From Actinomycetota bacterium (GTDB taxonomy: Bacteria; Actinomycetota; Thermoleophilia; UBA2241), in the NCBI GenBank assembly GCA_003157715.1, contig PMKK01000092.1:1-15680 (forward strand): a DNA stretch of 15,680 bases. Direction: 5' to 3'. Below the pieces are notes generated by a model that worked only from the letters and a program-made list of their open reading frames with translations, ran no database searches and had not been told where the DNA came from. Below are positions 7,349-14,517 of this stretch, piece after piece; within the stretch, counting starts at the first letter, position 1, and each line of letters begins with the position of its first letter. The translations under genes and the position numbers were made by a program.

Positions 7349-9865
7349 ATGGCAACAAACCGCAGCACCTCGTCTGCCACCCGCCGTCGGCGCGCGGGTG
7401 GCGCGTCGTCGTCCGGAAAGCCGCGCGGCGCGCCGTCCAGGCGTACCGCGCGACCCTCCGCCGCTTCACGGCGCAAGCGACCGTCAGGCGGCGGTCGCGG
7501 CCGTGAGATCGGCGCTCTGGCCTGTGTCGCGGTAGCGGCGTTTCTCGTCTTCGTCCTCTACTTCGGCTGGCATGGAGGGTTTTTCGGGGAGTGGCTGGTC
7601 GCCGGGCTGCGGGTGCTGGCAGGCGTGCTGGCTTTTGTGACGCCCGCCGTTCTGCTCTACGCGGCGATCCTGATCGGCGGCCGGCGAGGCCACCGACCGT
7701 CGGGCGAGATCACGGCCGGCGTGATCGTGCTCTGCCTGACGTTCACTCTGGCCGCCGCGGCCGACACCTTCGGTCTGTTTGGCGGTTCGCGACCCGCGCA
7801 GAGCTTCGTCGTCGAGTACATGAAGGCGCACGGGGGTCTGGTTGGGGAAGGCATGTGGGCCGGGCTCCACGCCGTGATCGGCGCCATCGGCATCACCGTC
7901 CTCGTGGCCGTCGCCACCGTGGCCGGTCTGCTGCTCATCACCGGCTCGTCGCTCGGCCTGTGGGCGAGCCGCTCCAAACGCGGTGTCGAGGCCGCCCGTG
8001 ACGCGGCGCGCCGCTCCGCGCAACGTTCCGCGCAGACCATCGGCGCGCGGCGTGCCGCGGCCCACGAGTTCCGCGAGCTGGCCCAGCAGCGCGACACCGC
8101 CGCTGCCGCGGAGACGGCCGCCGAACGGGCGCACGCCGTGCGCGGCGTGGCGCTGATCGACGGCGCCCGTGACCTGCCCGACGTCTTCGAGACGAGCGGG
8201 CTCGCCGATGAGCCTGCGGCAGCGCCGCAAGCGCCGGCGCCGCACGCTCGCCGCCTCGACGAACCGCTGGCCGACGACGGATCAGAGGAACAGCTTTCGC
8301 TGGCCGGCGAAGCCGAGGATGCCGGCGACGATGCCGGCGCCGTGGCCTTCGACCTGCCCGGCGAGCGCCCCTGGCGGCTGCCCGAGGCGCTGGCGTTGCT
8401 GCGGCGGACCCCCGCCGGCGAGGGCGAGGCACGGGCGGTGATCGAGTCGGTGGCGGCCCAGCTCACCGAGACGCTCGGCCACTTCGGCGTCGAGGCCAGC
8501 GTGATCAACACTATCTCCGGGCCGCGCGTCACCCAGTACGAGCTGTCGCTGGCCCCCGGCACCAAGGTCAGCCGCGTGGCGGCGCTGCGAGACGACATCG
8601 CCTACTCCCTGGCGGCGACGGAGATCCGCATACAGGCGCCGATCCCCGGCAAGACGGCGGTGGGCGTCGAGGTGCCCAACCGCCAGCCCAACTGGGTCAG
8701 CCTCGGCGACATCTGGGGCGACCTGCCGGTGAACGCTTCGCCGCTGGCCATGTGGATCGGCAAGGATATCACCGGCAAGCCGGTGCTGGCCGACCTCACG
8801 CGCCTCATCCACCTGCTGGTCGCGGGCACCACCGGCTCGGGCAAGAGCGCCTGCCTGAACAGCATCGTGAGCTCCATCCTGCTGCGCGCCACGCCCGAGC
8901 AGGTGCGGTTCGTGATGATCGATCCCAAGAAGGTCGAGCTCTCGCACTTCGACGGCGTGCCGCACCTTCTGGCGCCGGTCGTGACCAACGTGCGCAACGC
9001 CGGCGGCGTGCTGGCCACCATCGTGCACGAGATGGAGCGTCGCTACGAGCTCATGATGCGCACTGAAAACGCTCGCGACTTGCGCGAGCTGAACCGGCGC
9101 CTGGCGGCGGCCGGCGAGAAGCCGCTGCCCTACATCGTCATCGTCATGGACGAGCTCGCCGACCTCATGATGGTCGCGCCGGCCGAGGTCGAGCACGCCG
9201 TCATCCGCCTGGGCCAGCTCGGCCGGGCGGTCGGCATGCACCTCGTGGTAGCCACCCAGAGGCCCTCGGTCGACGTCGTGACCGGCCTGATCAAGACCAA
9301 CATCCCTTCGCGCATCGCCTTCAAGGTCGCGTCTCAGACCGACTCGCGCGTGATTCTCGACACCGGCGGCGCCGAAAGCCTGCTGGGCGACGGCGACATG
9401 CTGTTCCACCCCTACTCGAGCTCCAAGATGCTGCGCGTCCAGGGCGCCTTCATCTCGTCCGAGGAGATGGGCCTGATCACGGGCGCGTGGCGCGAGCAGG
9501 CCGCCCCGCAGTATCGCGAGGACCTTCTCGAGGTCGCCACCGGCGACACCGTCGAGGGCACGGCCGTCAGCGACGATGACACGCTGTTCTCCGAAGCCGT
9601 CACCACGGTCGTGCACACGGGCGCCGCTTCGGTCGCGCTCCTGCAGCGGCGGCTGCGGGTCGGCTACGCGCGGGCCGGCCGGCTGATCGACGTGATGGAG
9701 CAGCGCGGCATCATCTCGGGCTTCGACGGCAGCAAGGCGCGCAAGGTGCTGATCGAAGAAGACGACCTGCCGCGCGTGCTGGGCCAGCCCGTGGCGCCCG
9801 GCGCGCCCGCCGCCGATGTGCCGTCTGCTGCCGACGACAGTGTCGGCGAGGAGATCGTCGAATAG
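7349..9865 (+). CDS. ftsK: DNA translocase FtsK/SpoIIIE
   Basis: A membrane-anchored hexameric ATPase that pumps chromosomal DNA through the division septum and helps resolve dimers. In the 838 residues I see a basic, disordered N-terminus (1-52, Arg/Ser rich). Four transmembrane segments follow at roughly 54-72, 88-110, 121-140 and 172-200. A low-complexity linker (about 205-350) contains a 12-base near-tandem repeat at 8318-8341. The alpha/beta motor has Walker A GTTGSGKS (493-500) and Walker B IVMDELADL (D601, E602), then LVVATQRPSVDVVTGLIKTN. A C-terminal winged-helix gamma domain (about 742-803, ending SGFDGSKARKVLI) should read chromosome-orienting sequences. The ATG at 7349 has only a weak upstream AGG. 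It stands apart from the genes on either side. Confidence 0.97.
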   Translation: MATNRSTSSATRRRRAGGASSSGKPRGAPSRRTARPSAASRRKRPSGGGRGREIGALACVAVAAFLVFVLYFGWHGGFFGEWLVAGLRVLAGVLAFVTPAVLLYAAILIGGRRGHRPSGEITAGVIVLCLTFTLAAAADTFGLFGGSRPAQSFVVEYMKAHGGLVGEGMWAGLHAVIGAIGITVLVAVATVAGLLLITGSSLGLWASRSKRGVEAARDAARRSAQRSAQTIGARRAAAHEFRELAQQRDTAAAAETAAERAHAVRGVALIDGARDLPDVFETSGLADEPAAAPQAPAPHARRLDEPLADDGSEEQLSLAGEAEDAGDDAGAVAFDLPGERPWRLPEALALLRRTPAGEGEARAVIESVAAQLTETLGHFGVEASVINTISGPRVTQYELSLAPGTKVSRVAALRDDIAYSLAATEIRIQAPIPGKTAVGVEVPNRQPNWVSLGDIWGDLPVNASPLAMWIGKDITGKPVLADLTRLIHLLVAGTTGSGKSACLNSIVSSILLRATPEQVRFVMIDPKKVELSHFDGVPHLLAPVVTNVRNAGGVLATIVHEMERRYELMMRTENARDLRELNRRLAAAGEKPLPYIVIVMDELADLMMVAPAEVEHAVIRLGQLGRAVGMHLVVATQRPSVDVVTGLIKTNIPSRIAFKVASQTDSRVILDTGGAESLLGDGDMLFHPYSSSKMLRVQGAFISSEEMGLITGAWREQAAPQYREDLLEVATGDTVEGTAVSDDDTLFSEAVTTVVHTGAASVALLQRRLRVGYARAGRLIDVMEQRGIISGFDGSKARKVLIEEDDLPRVLGQPVAPGAPAADVPSAADDSVGEEIVE

Positions 9866-9945
9866 AAGCCGCGCGGGGACGGTCCGCGTTTGCGCGACGG
9901 GCCGCAAGACCGCCCGGGACGCCGTGTCGGCGGCGCCCCCCAAAA

Positions 9946-9974
9946 TTGTGTTCTCGGCGAGCCGAACGTAGACT
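9946..9974 (+). promoter_or_regulatory. Putative sigma-70-type promoter for the RodZ-like/yajQ/rimO operon
   Basis: TTGTGT (9946-9951) and TAGACT (9969-9974) are separated by exactly 17 bases. TAGACT fits the actinobacterial -10 pattern TAGRRT. The boxes follow a short A/T-rich patch (AAAATT, 9942-9947) that stands out in GC-rich surroundings. They lie in the longest non-coding gap (9866-10056), about 82 bases before the GTG at 10057. A small palindrome TCGGC-GA-GCCGA (9954-9965) sits in the spacer and could be an operator. The -35 matches consensus at only three positions. I see no other feature in this gap. Confidence 0.5.
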
Positions 9975-10056
9975 GAATGGTCGCTACGCCGGCGCGGTGC
10001 AGGCCGTCCCGGGGTCGCGCCGCCGCGCGCCCGCCAACGACGAGAAGAGAGTCTGA

Positions 10057-10785
10057 GTGTTCGAGATCGGCAGCACCTTGCGCGAGACCAGGGTCCGGCG
10101 CAAGACCACGCTCCAGCAGGCCGAGGACGACACCAAGATACGTGTCAAGTACATCCAGGCCATGGAAAACGACGACTTCGACCTCATGCCGTCCGCGGCC
10201 TACGTCAAAGGCTTCCTGCGGACCTACTCCGACTACCTCGGCCTCGATGGCGACGTCATGATCGAGGAATACCGCTCGCGCTTCGAGCCCAATGAGGAAC
10301 ACGAACCCTTCGGCGGCAACTCGGCTCTGGGCAGACCGCACGCCCACCGGCGGCGCAACACGCTGACCTTCATCGCCGTGATCTGCCTGCTCCTCATCGG
10401 CGTGCTCTATGTCATCGGGCGCGGCGGCACGACGGGCAAACAGGGCACTCCGCTGCCCGTGACCGTGATAAGTCCCACGCCCAAGACCACGCCGACGGCG
10501 CACCACACGAGCAGCGCCAGCCGGCGCTTCACGGTGCGCCTGGTGGCGACCGGCGGGGCCTGCTGGGTCCAGGTCCGCACGACCGGCCTCACCGGTCCGG
10601 TGGTCTACGAGTCGACCATGGCTCAGGGCCAGGCATACACCTTGAAGACACGCCAGCCGGTCTACGTGCGGCTCGGCGTACCCGCGTACGTCGCGATCAC
10701 GGTCGGCGGCCGAAGCGCCTATACGCCGGCCGAGACCGCCTCGAACAACTACAAAGTCACAAAGAAAGGCGTGGTGAAGCTGTAG
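10057..10785 (+). CDS. RodZ-like membrane protein (HTH_25 + DUF4115)
   Basis: RodZ family members link the cell-shape machinery to the membrane. In many actinobacteria this architecture is annotated only as a helix-turn-helix, DUF4115 protein. The 242 residues have an N-terminal Xre-like HTH (about 1-70), with FEIGSTLRETRVRRKTTLQ and the diagnostic KYIQAMENDDFDLMPSAAYVKGFLRTYSDYLGL split across two helices. A basic stop (HRRR, 97-100) precedes one transmembrane helix (about 102-120). A Pro/Thr-rich spacer (about 131-152) leads to a beta-rich extracytoplasmic DUF4115 domain (about 155-220). The GTG start has GAGAAGAGAG upstream. The stop TAG directly abuts the ATG of yajQ. It could be cytoskeletal or transcriptional; no mreB is visible in the window to favour the former. 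Confidence 0.88.
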   Translation: MFEIGSTLRETRVRRKTTLQQAEDDTKIRVKYIQAMENDDFDLMPSAAYVKGFLRTYSDYLGLDGDVMIEEYRSRFEPNEEHEPFGGNSALGRPHAHRRRNTLTFIAVICLLLIGVLYVIGRGGTTGKQGTPLPVTVISPTPKTTPTAHHTSSASRRFTVRLVATGGACWVQVRTTGLTGPVVYESTMAQGQAYTLKTRQPVYVRLGVPAYVAITVGGRSAYTPAETASNNYKVTKKGVVKL

Positions 10786-11277
10786 ATGGCTCAGGACTTC
10801 TCGTTCGACGTGGTCTCAGAGGTCGATGGCAATGAGGTGCGCAACGCGGTCAACCTTGCCCAAAAGGAGATCGCTACGCGCTACGACTTCAAGAAGTCGG
10901 TGAGCAAGGTCGACTTCGACGGCGACGATCTCGTGCTGGTCTCCGACAACGAGGGCAAGCTGCGGAACGTGATCGACCTGCTCGAAGAGAAGCTTGCGCG
11001 CCGCAAGGTACCGCTCAAGGCGCTGCAGTTCGGCAAGCTCGAGCCGGCCCTCGGCGGCACGGTGCGTCAGCGGGTGACGATCACCCACGGCATCCCCGAC
11101 GAGAAGGCCAAGGCCGTGAGCAAGCTCATCCGCCAGAGCTTCAAGAAGGTCAAGGTGCAGATCCAGGGCGATTCCGTGCGGGTCTTCTCGCCCAAGAAGG
11201 ATGAGCTTCAGGCGGCCATGCAGGCGCTGCGTGACGAGGACTTCGGCATCCCCCTTCAGTTCACGAACTATCGCTGA
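10786..11277 (+). CDS. yajQ: YajQ family nucleotide-binding protein (UPF0234)
   Basis: A small cytoplasmic protein with two ferredoxin-like halves. Relatives bind nucleotides, and one from Xanthomonas acts as a cyclic-di-GMP effector; the role in actinobacteria is unsettled. The 163 residues align end to end with the family. They start with FSFDVVSEVDGNEVRNAVN, contain IATRYDFKKS in the first half, KLIRQSFKKVKVQIQGDSVRV in the second, and end FGIPLQFTNYR. The ATG follows the preceding stop with no gap, with GGTGAAG as an imperfect ribosome binding site inside the upstream gene. rimO follows 29 bases later. Family assignment is firm; biochemical function is not. Confidence 0.95.
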   Translation: MAQDFSFDVVSEVDGNEVRNAVNLAQKEIATRYDFKKSVSKVDFDGDDLVLVSDNEGKLRNVIDLLEEKLARRKVPLKALQFGKLEPALGGTVRQRVTITHGIPDEKAKAVSKLIRQSFKKVKVQIQGDSVRVFSPKKDELQAAMQALRDEDFGIPLQFTNYR

Positions 11278-11306
11278 CGGCGACCGCGCACGGCGCCGGT
11301 CCTGAC

Positions 11307-12644
11307 GTGAACGTGCCTACCGCGCCGTCGGCGTCGACGACCCCGTCGGCGACCTTCGCGGTCATCACCATGGGCTGCCCCAAGAACGAAGCCGACTCCG
11401 ACCGGCTCGAGGCGCTTCTCAGGGGGGCGGGCCACAGGCCCGCCCCCCTGAGAAGCGCCGACCTCGTCCTGGTCAACACGTGCGGTTTCATCGACGCCGC
11501 CAAGCAGGAGTCGATAGACGTCCTGCTCGACGTCTGCGAGGCGGCCCACGCGCGCGGCGCGAAGGTGGCGGCGTACGGCTGCCTCGTGGCCCGCCACGAA
11601 GCCGAACTGCGCGCCGAACTGCCTGAGATCGACGTGTTCTCGGCGTTCGACACCGCGCCGCTGCTCGAGGTGCTGGCCCGCATCGGCGTGCCGGCCGCCG
11701 CCGGCACGCGAGCCGGCGGCGCGGGCGGCCGAGCGGCCGCGCCGCCTCGGCGGCAGCGTCCGACCCACGCCTACGTCAAGATCTCCGACGGCTGTGATCG
11801 TCGTTGCAGCTTCTGCGCCATCCCGCTCATCAAGGGCACCTACGAGACCGTGGCGCCGGCGCGGATCCTGGCGGCAGCCGAAGCCGATCTCGCGGCCGGC
11901 GCGCGCGAGCTCGTGCTGGTCGGCCAGGACACCTCGCGCTGGCAGTGGCCCGGGTATGGCGGCCTGGGACGGCTCCTGGGCGATCTGAGGGCCCTGGGGG
12001 CGGTCTGGCTGCGACTCCTCTACCTGCAGCCCGATGGGCTCTCTGAGGCCGTTCTCGACGCGGTGACGGCTTACGGGGTGCCCTACGTCGACCTTCCGTT
12101 GCAGCACGCCTCGCGGCCGGTCCTGCGAGCCATGGGCCGTGCCGGTGACGGCGAGTCGTATCTGGCGCTTCTCGACCACGTTCGGGCGCGCCTGCCGCGG
12201 GTCGCCGTACGCTCGACCTTCATCACGGGATTCCCGGGCGAGACCGACAACGATGTCGAGGAGCTCGTCGAGTTCATCGCCGCCGCCCGTCTCGCCGTAG
12301 CCGGCGTGTTCGTCTTCGATGCCCAGGAGGGCACCCCGGCGGCCGCCATGGCGGGTCAGGTGCCTGCAGCGGAGAGGCTGGAGCGTGCGGCGCGCGTGAG
12401 CGACGCCGCGACGCGTGCGGCGCGCTCCTACTGGGGCGGGTTCGTCGGCGAGACGGTCGACGTGCTGGTCGAACGGGGCTCGCGTGGCGTCTCGTCCGAG
12501 GTGACTGGTAGAATCGCCCAACAGGCCCCCGACGTCGACGGCCTCACCTGCGTGGCCGGAGCCAAGGCGCGACGCGGCCAGGTAGTCCGGGCGCTCGTGT
12601 CCGACATCGCCGGGTACCATCTCCTCGCCCAGGCCGTGACATGA
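11307..12644 (+). CDS. rimO: Ribosomal protein S12 methylthiotransferase RimO
   Basis: A radical-SAM enzyme that adds a methylthio group to the conserved aspartate of ribosomal protein S12. The 445 residues include the N-terminal MTTase domain with cluster cysteines C24 (GCPKN), C59 (NTCGF) and C92 (YGCL). The radical-SAM motif CDRRCSFC supplies C163, C167 and C170; later come LLYLQPDGL, YVDLPLQHAS, STFITGFPGET and a C-terminal TRAM domain. LYLQPDG and DLPLQHAS favour RimO over the tRNA enzyme MiaB. Two insert-like stretches are odd: residues 36-50 are encoded by a perfect palindrome with rare Arg codons, and a Gly/Ala/Arg/Pro linker (about 129-151) is built of small inverted repeats. The GTG start at 11307 lacks a clear ribosome binding site; GTG 11313 is an alternative. 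The stop overlaps pgsA as ATGA. Confidence 0.95.
   Translation: MNVPTAPSASTTPSATFAVITMGCPKNEADSDRLEALLRGAGHRPAPLRSADLVLVNTCGFIDAAKQESIDVLLDVCEAAHARGAKVAAYGCLVARHEAELRAELPEIDVFSAFDTAPLLEVLARIGVPAAAGTRAGGAGGRAAAPPRRQRPTHAYVKISDGCDRRCSFCAIPLIKGTYETVAPARILAAAEADLAAGARELVLVGQDTSRWQWPGYGGLGRLLGDLRALGAVWLRLLYLQPDGLSEAVLDAVTAYGVPYVDLPLQHASRPVLRAMGRAGDGESYLALLDHVRARLPRVAVRSTFITGFPGETDNDVEELVEFIAAARLAVAGVFVFDAQEGTPAAAMAGQVPAAERLERAARVSDAATRAARSYWGGFVGETVDVLVERGSRGVSSEVTGRIAQQAPDVDGLTCVAGAKARRGQVVRALVSDIAGYHLLAQAVT
11411..11459. repeat. Perfect 23-bp inverted repeat inside the rimO reading frame
   Basis: Arm 11411-11433 is the exact reverse complement of 11437-11459, with a 3-base loop ACA (11434-11436). 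The arms contain a six-G and a six-C run. The element is in frame and encodes residues 35-51 of RimO, in the variable stretch between GCPKN and NTCGF, where relatives usually have acidic residues. Its arginines use AGG (11421, 11436) and AGA (11451), codons otherwise uncommon in this GC-rich window. The flanking reading frame is uninterrupted. Origin is inferred; the symmetry itself is directly visible. Confidence 0.95.
11696..11754. repeat. Cluster of three small inverted repeats in the rimO interdomain linker
   Basis: Three hairpins follow one another. 11696-11705 pairs with 11712-11721 (10 bp, 6-base loop ACGCGA). 11725-11731 pairs with 11734-11740 (7 bp). 11741-11746 pairs with 11749-11754 (6 bp). 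The tiny 2-base loops of the last two would in practice open a pair or two. The stretch encodes the Gly/Ala/Arg/Pro-rich linker before the radical-SAM domain. Very high GC raises the chance of accidental pairing. Confidence 0.6.
12509..12514 (+). promoter_or_regulatory. Candidate -10 element (TAGAAT) inside the end of rimO
   Basis: TAGAAT matches the actinobacterial -10 pattern exactly and lies 126 bases before the pgsA ATG. Its in-frame reading uses the uncommon Arg codon AGA (12510-12512), which may reflect selection for the DNA motif. No good -35 is present at 17-18 bases. It could be an internal promoter for pgsA-cinA-thpR-recA, or chance. Confidence 0.22.
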
Positions 12645-13234
12645 GTGTCGACACCGAGAAGCGACCGACCACGCTGCGCTCGAGCATGAATGCCGCCAAC
12701 GCCATCACCGTCGCGCGCATCCTGCTGATCCCGGTGTTCGTCGTGCTGCTCGTCTTGCACATCCCCTACGGCGCGTTTCTGGCGATCGCCGTCTTCGGCG
12801 TGGCGGCCTTCACCGACAAGCTCGACGGCTACGTCGCCCGCTCCCGCGGCCAGATCACCACGCTCGGGCAGTTTCTCGACCCGCTGGCCGACAAGCTGCT
12901 CATCTCGGCGGCGCTGATCGCCCTGGTGGGTCTCGGCAAGCTGCCGGCCTGGGTGGCGATGGTCATCATCGCTCGCGAGTTCGCCGTGACCGCCCTGCGG
13001 GTAGTCGGCATCGACCAGGGCGTGTCGATCCCGGCGGGAGCGCTGGGGAAGGCCAAGACGACCAGTCAGATCGTCTGCATCATCATCCTGATGTGGCCGC
13101 ATGGGCATCTCTCGTGGGCGCCGTATGTTGAAGTGCCCGCCGTGGTGGTGATGGTCGCTCTCACGCTCGTCTCCGGCGTTCAGTACTTCGTCAGGGCGCG
13201 TGACAACCTGCACCTGCCCGGGAGCAGCCGATGA
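12641..13234 (+). CDS. pgsA: CDP-diacylglycerol-glycerol-3-phosphate 3-phosphatidyltransferase
   Basis: An integral membrane enzyme that makes phosphatidylglycerol phosphate, the first step toward phosphatidylglycerol and cardiolipin. The CDP-alcohol phosphatidyltransferase signature is complete: D59, D62-G63, A66-R67, G76, D80 and D84 in DKLDGYVARSRGQ...GQFLDPLADK. About five to six hydrophobic stretches are visible among the 197 residues (for example 24-40, 44-58, 86-98, 103-112, 142-152, 163-180). The start ATG 12641 overlaps the rimO stop (ATGA) and its own stop overlaps the cinA start (ATGA), so translation is probably coupled. An internal ATG at residue 16 (MNAANAITVARILL) is where shorter relatives begin. 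A paralogue such as phosphatidylinositol-phosphate synthase is less likely, since the gene sits beside rimO and cinA, a conserved pgsA position. Confidence 0.93.
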   Translation: MSVDTEKRPTTLRSSMNAANAITVARILLIPVFVVLLVLHIPYGAFLAIAVFGVAAFTDKLDGYVARSRGQITTLGQFLDPLADKLLISAALIALVGLGKLPAWVAMVIIAREFAVTALRVVGIDQGVSIPAGALGKAKTTSQIVCIIILMWPHGHLSWAPYVEVPAVVVMVALTLVSGVQYFVRARDNLHLPGSSR

Positions 13235-14517
13235 GCCGGCCCACGGCCGCCGTCCTGCTCACGGGCAGCGAACTGCTCGACGGTCGCACGCGCGACCGCA
13301 ACGGCCACTATCTCGCGGGCACGCTCGCGGCCAGCGGCTTTCGCGTCGAGCACGTCGTGCTGGCCCCCGACGACGCCGGCGTGCTGCGCCGCGACCTGCG
13401 CTTTCTGCTCGACCAGCACCCCGCGCTCCTGGCGGTGTCGGGCGGCCTGGGGACGACTCATGACGATCTCACGGCCGCTACCCTCGCCGCGATCACTGGG
13501 AACGCGCTGGCGAGCGACCCCGAAGCCCTGCGCATGGTCACCGCGGCGACGCGGCGGGTGGCGCTGCGGCGCGGTCTGGCACTCGATGTGCTGCTGCCCG
13601 CGATGGCCCGTCAGGCGCTGCTGCCACGGGGCGGCCGGGCGATCGCCCCGGCCGGCGTGGCTCCGGGCTTCACCTTGCGTCACGACGACACCGCCATCGT
13701 GGCGCTGCCCGGGGTGCCGTGGGAGCTCGAGGCGATGTGGCCCGGCGTGCTTGCCGCCCTCGCCTCCGACGCCGGGGTGACACCGGCCCGCCGCCTCACG
13801 ATGCGCGTCTACGGCTGGGGCGAGGTGCAGGTCTCCGCACTGCTCGACAGCGCCTCGACCGAGCGTCTGCTGCTCGCCATCACCGCCGCCGACGGCGAGG
13901 TCACGGTCACGGCCGCCTATGACGCCGACGACCCGACGGCAAGCGCGCAGGCCGACACCCTCGCGGCGGCGCTCAGCGCCGCCGCGCCGGTCTTCTCGAG
14001 CGACGGACGCAGCGTCGATCTCATCGTCGCCGACCTGCTGCGCGGCAGGGGCGCGACCGTCGCCCTCGCCGAATCGTGCACCGGCGGGCTGCTGGGCGGG
14101 CGTCTGACCGAGCTGCCGGGCAGCTCCGACTACGTGCTTGGCGGCGCCGTCGTCTACGCCGACGCCGCCAAGCGTGAGCTCCTCGGCGTGCCCGCCGACC
14201 TGCTGGCCGACCAGGGCGCGGTCTCCGAGCCGGTGGCCCGCGCCATGGCCGAGGGCGTGCGCGAGCGCCTGGGGGCCACCTACGGCCTCAGTGTGACCGG
14301 CATCGCAGGGCCGGGCGGGGCAGCGCCCGGCAAGCCGGTCGGCTTGGTGTTCACCGGCTGCGCCGGACCGGCCGGCACGATCGTCCGGCGCCACGAGTTT
14401 CCCGGCGACAGGGCCACGGTCAGAGCCTGGACCGTCACGAGCGCTCTGCATCAGCTGCGCCGGGCGCTCGCCGGTGGAACTCCGGCAGAGCCGCCCGATC
14501 GTGCTCTGACGACATGA
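13231..14517 (+). CDS. cinA: CinA: ADP-ribose pyrophosphatase / nicotinamide mononucleotide deamidase
   Basis: A two-domain enzyme linked to pyridine-nucleotide repair and, by name, to competence. The N-terminal MoCF-like (COG1058) domain shows GSELLDG (12-18) and SGGLGTTHDD (70-79), and hydrolyses ADP-ribose in characterised relatives. The C-terminal PncC domain carries ESCTGG (281-286), GGAVVYADAAK and SVTGIAGPGG (354-363); this fold deamidates nicotinamide mononucleotide, a product of NAD-dependent DNA ligase. Length 428 is normal for the fused form. Both ends are ATGA overlaps, with pgsA and thpR. The neighbourhood cinA-recA is typical of many Gram-positive lineages. Which activities survive in this protein cannot be decided from sequence alone. 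Confidence 0.95.
   Translation: MSRPTAAVLLTGSELLDGRTRDRNGHYLAGTLAASGFRVEHVVLAPDDAGVLRRDLRFLLDQHPALLAVSGGLGTTHDDLTAATLAAITGNALASDPEALRMVTAATRRVALRRGLALDVLLPAMARQALLPRGGRAIAPAGVAPGFTLRHDDTAIVALPGVPWELEAMWPGVLAALASDAGVTPARRLTMRVYGWGEVQVSALLDSASTERLLLAITAADGEVTVTAAYDADDPTASAQADTLAAALSAAAPVFSSDGRSVDLIVADLLRGRGATVALAESCTGGLLGGRLTELPGSSDYVLGGAVVYADAAKRELLGVPADLLADQGAVSEPVARAMAEGVRERLGATYGLSVTGIAGPGGAAPGKPVGLVFTGCAGPAGTIVRRHEFPGDRATVRAWTVTSALHQLRRALAGGTPAEPPDRALTT

Noticed and set aside
5572..7476. 634-codon open frame on the minus strand opposite rnj
   Set aside because: RNase J on the + strand has intact family motifs throughout. The antisense frame is the usual by-product of GC-ending third codon positions and its translation is His/Asp/Val-rich with no recognisable domain.
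9866..9945. Intrinsic terminator after ftsK
   Set aside because: Only short GC stems (for example CGCCG-TGT-CGGCG near 9930) and no T-run on the + strand; the A-rich patch that follows fits a promoter region better.
11411..11459. rimO palindrome as a fold-back assembly artefact
   Set aside because: Considered seriously, but the reading frame and conserved RimO residues continue on both sides with normal spacing (one residue shorter than E. coli between the first two cluster Cys). A chimeric join would normally break this. Read data would still be the final check.
11307..12644. Reading rimO as miaB (tRNA methylthiotransferase)
   Set aside because: The segments YLQPDG and DLPLQHAS, and the position next to pgsA and cinA, fit RimO.
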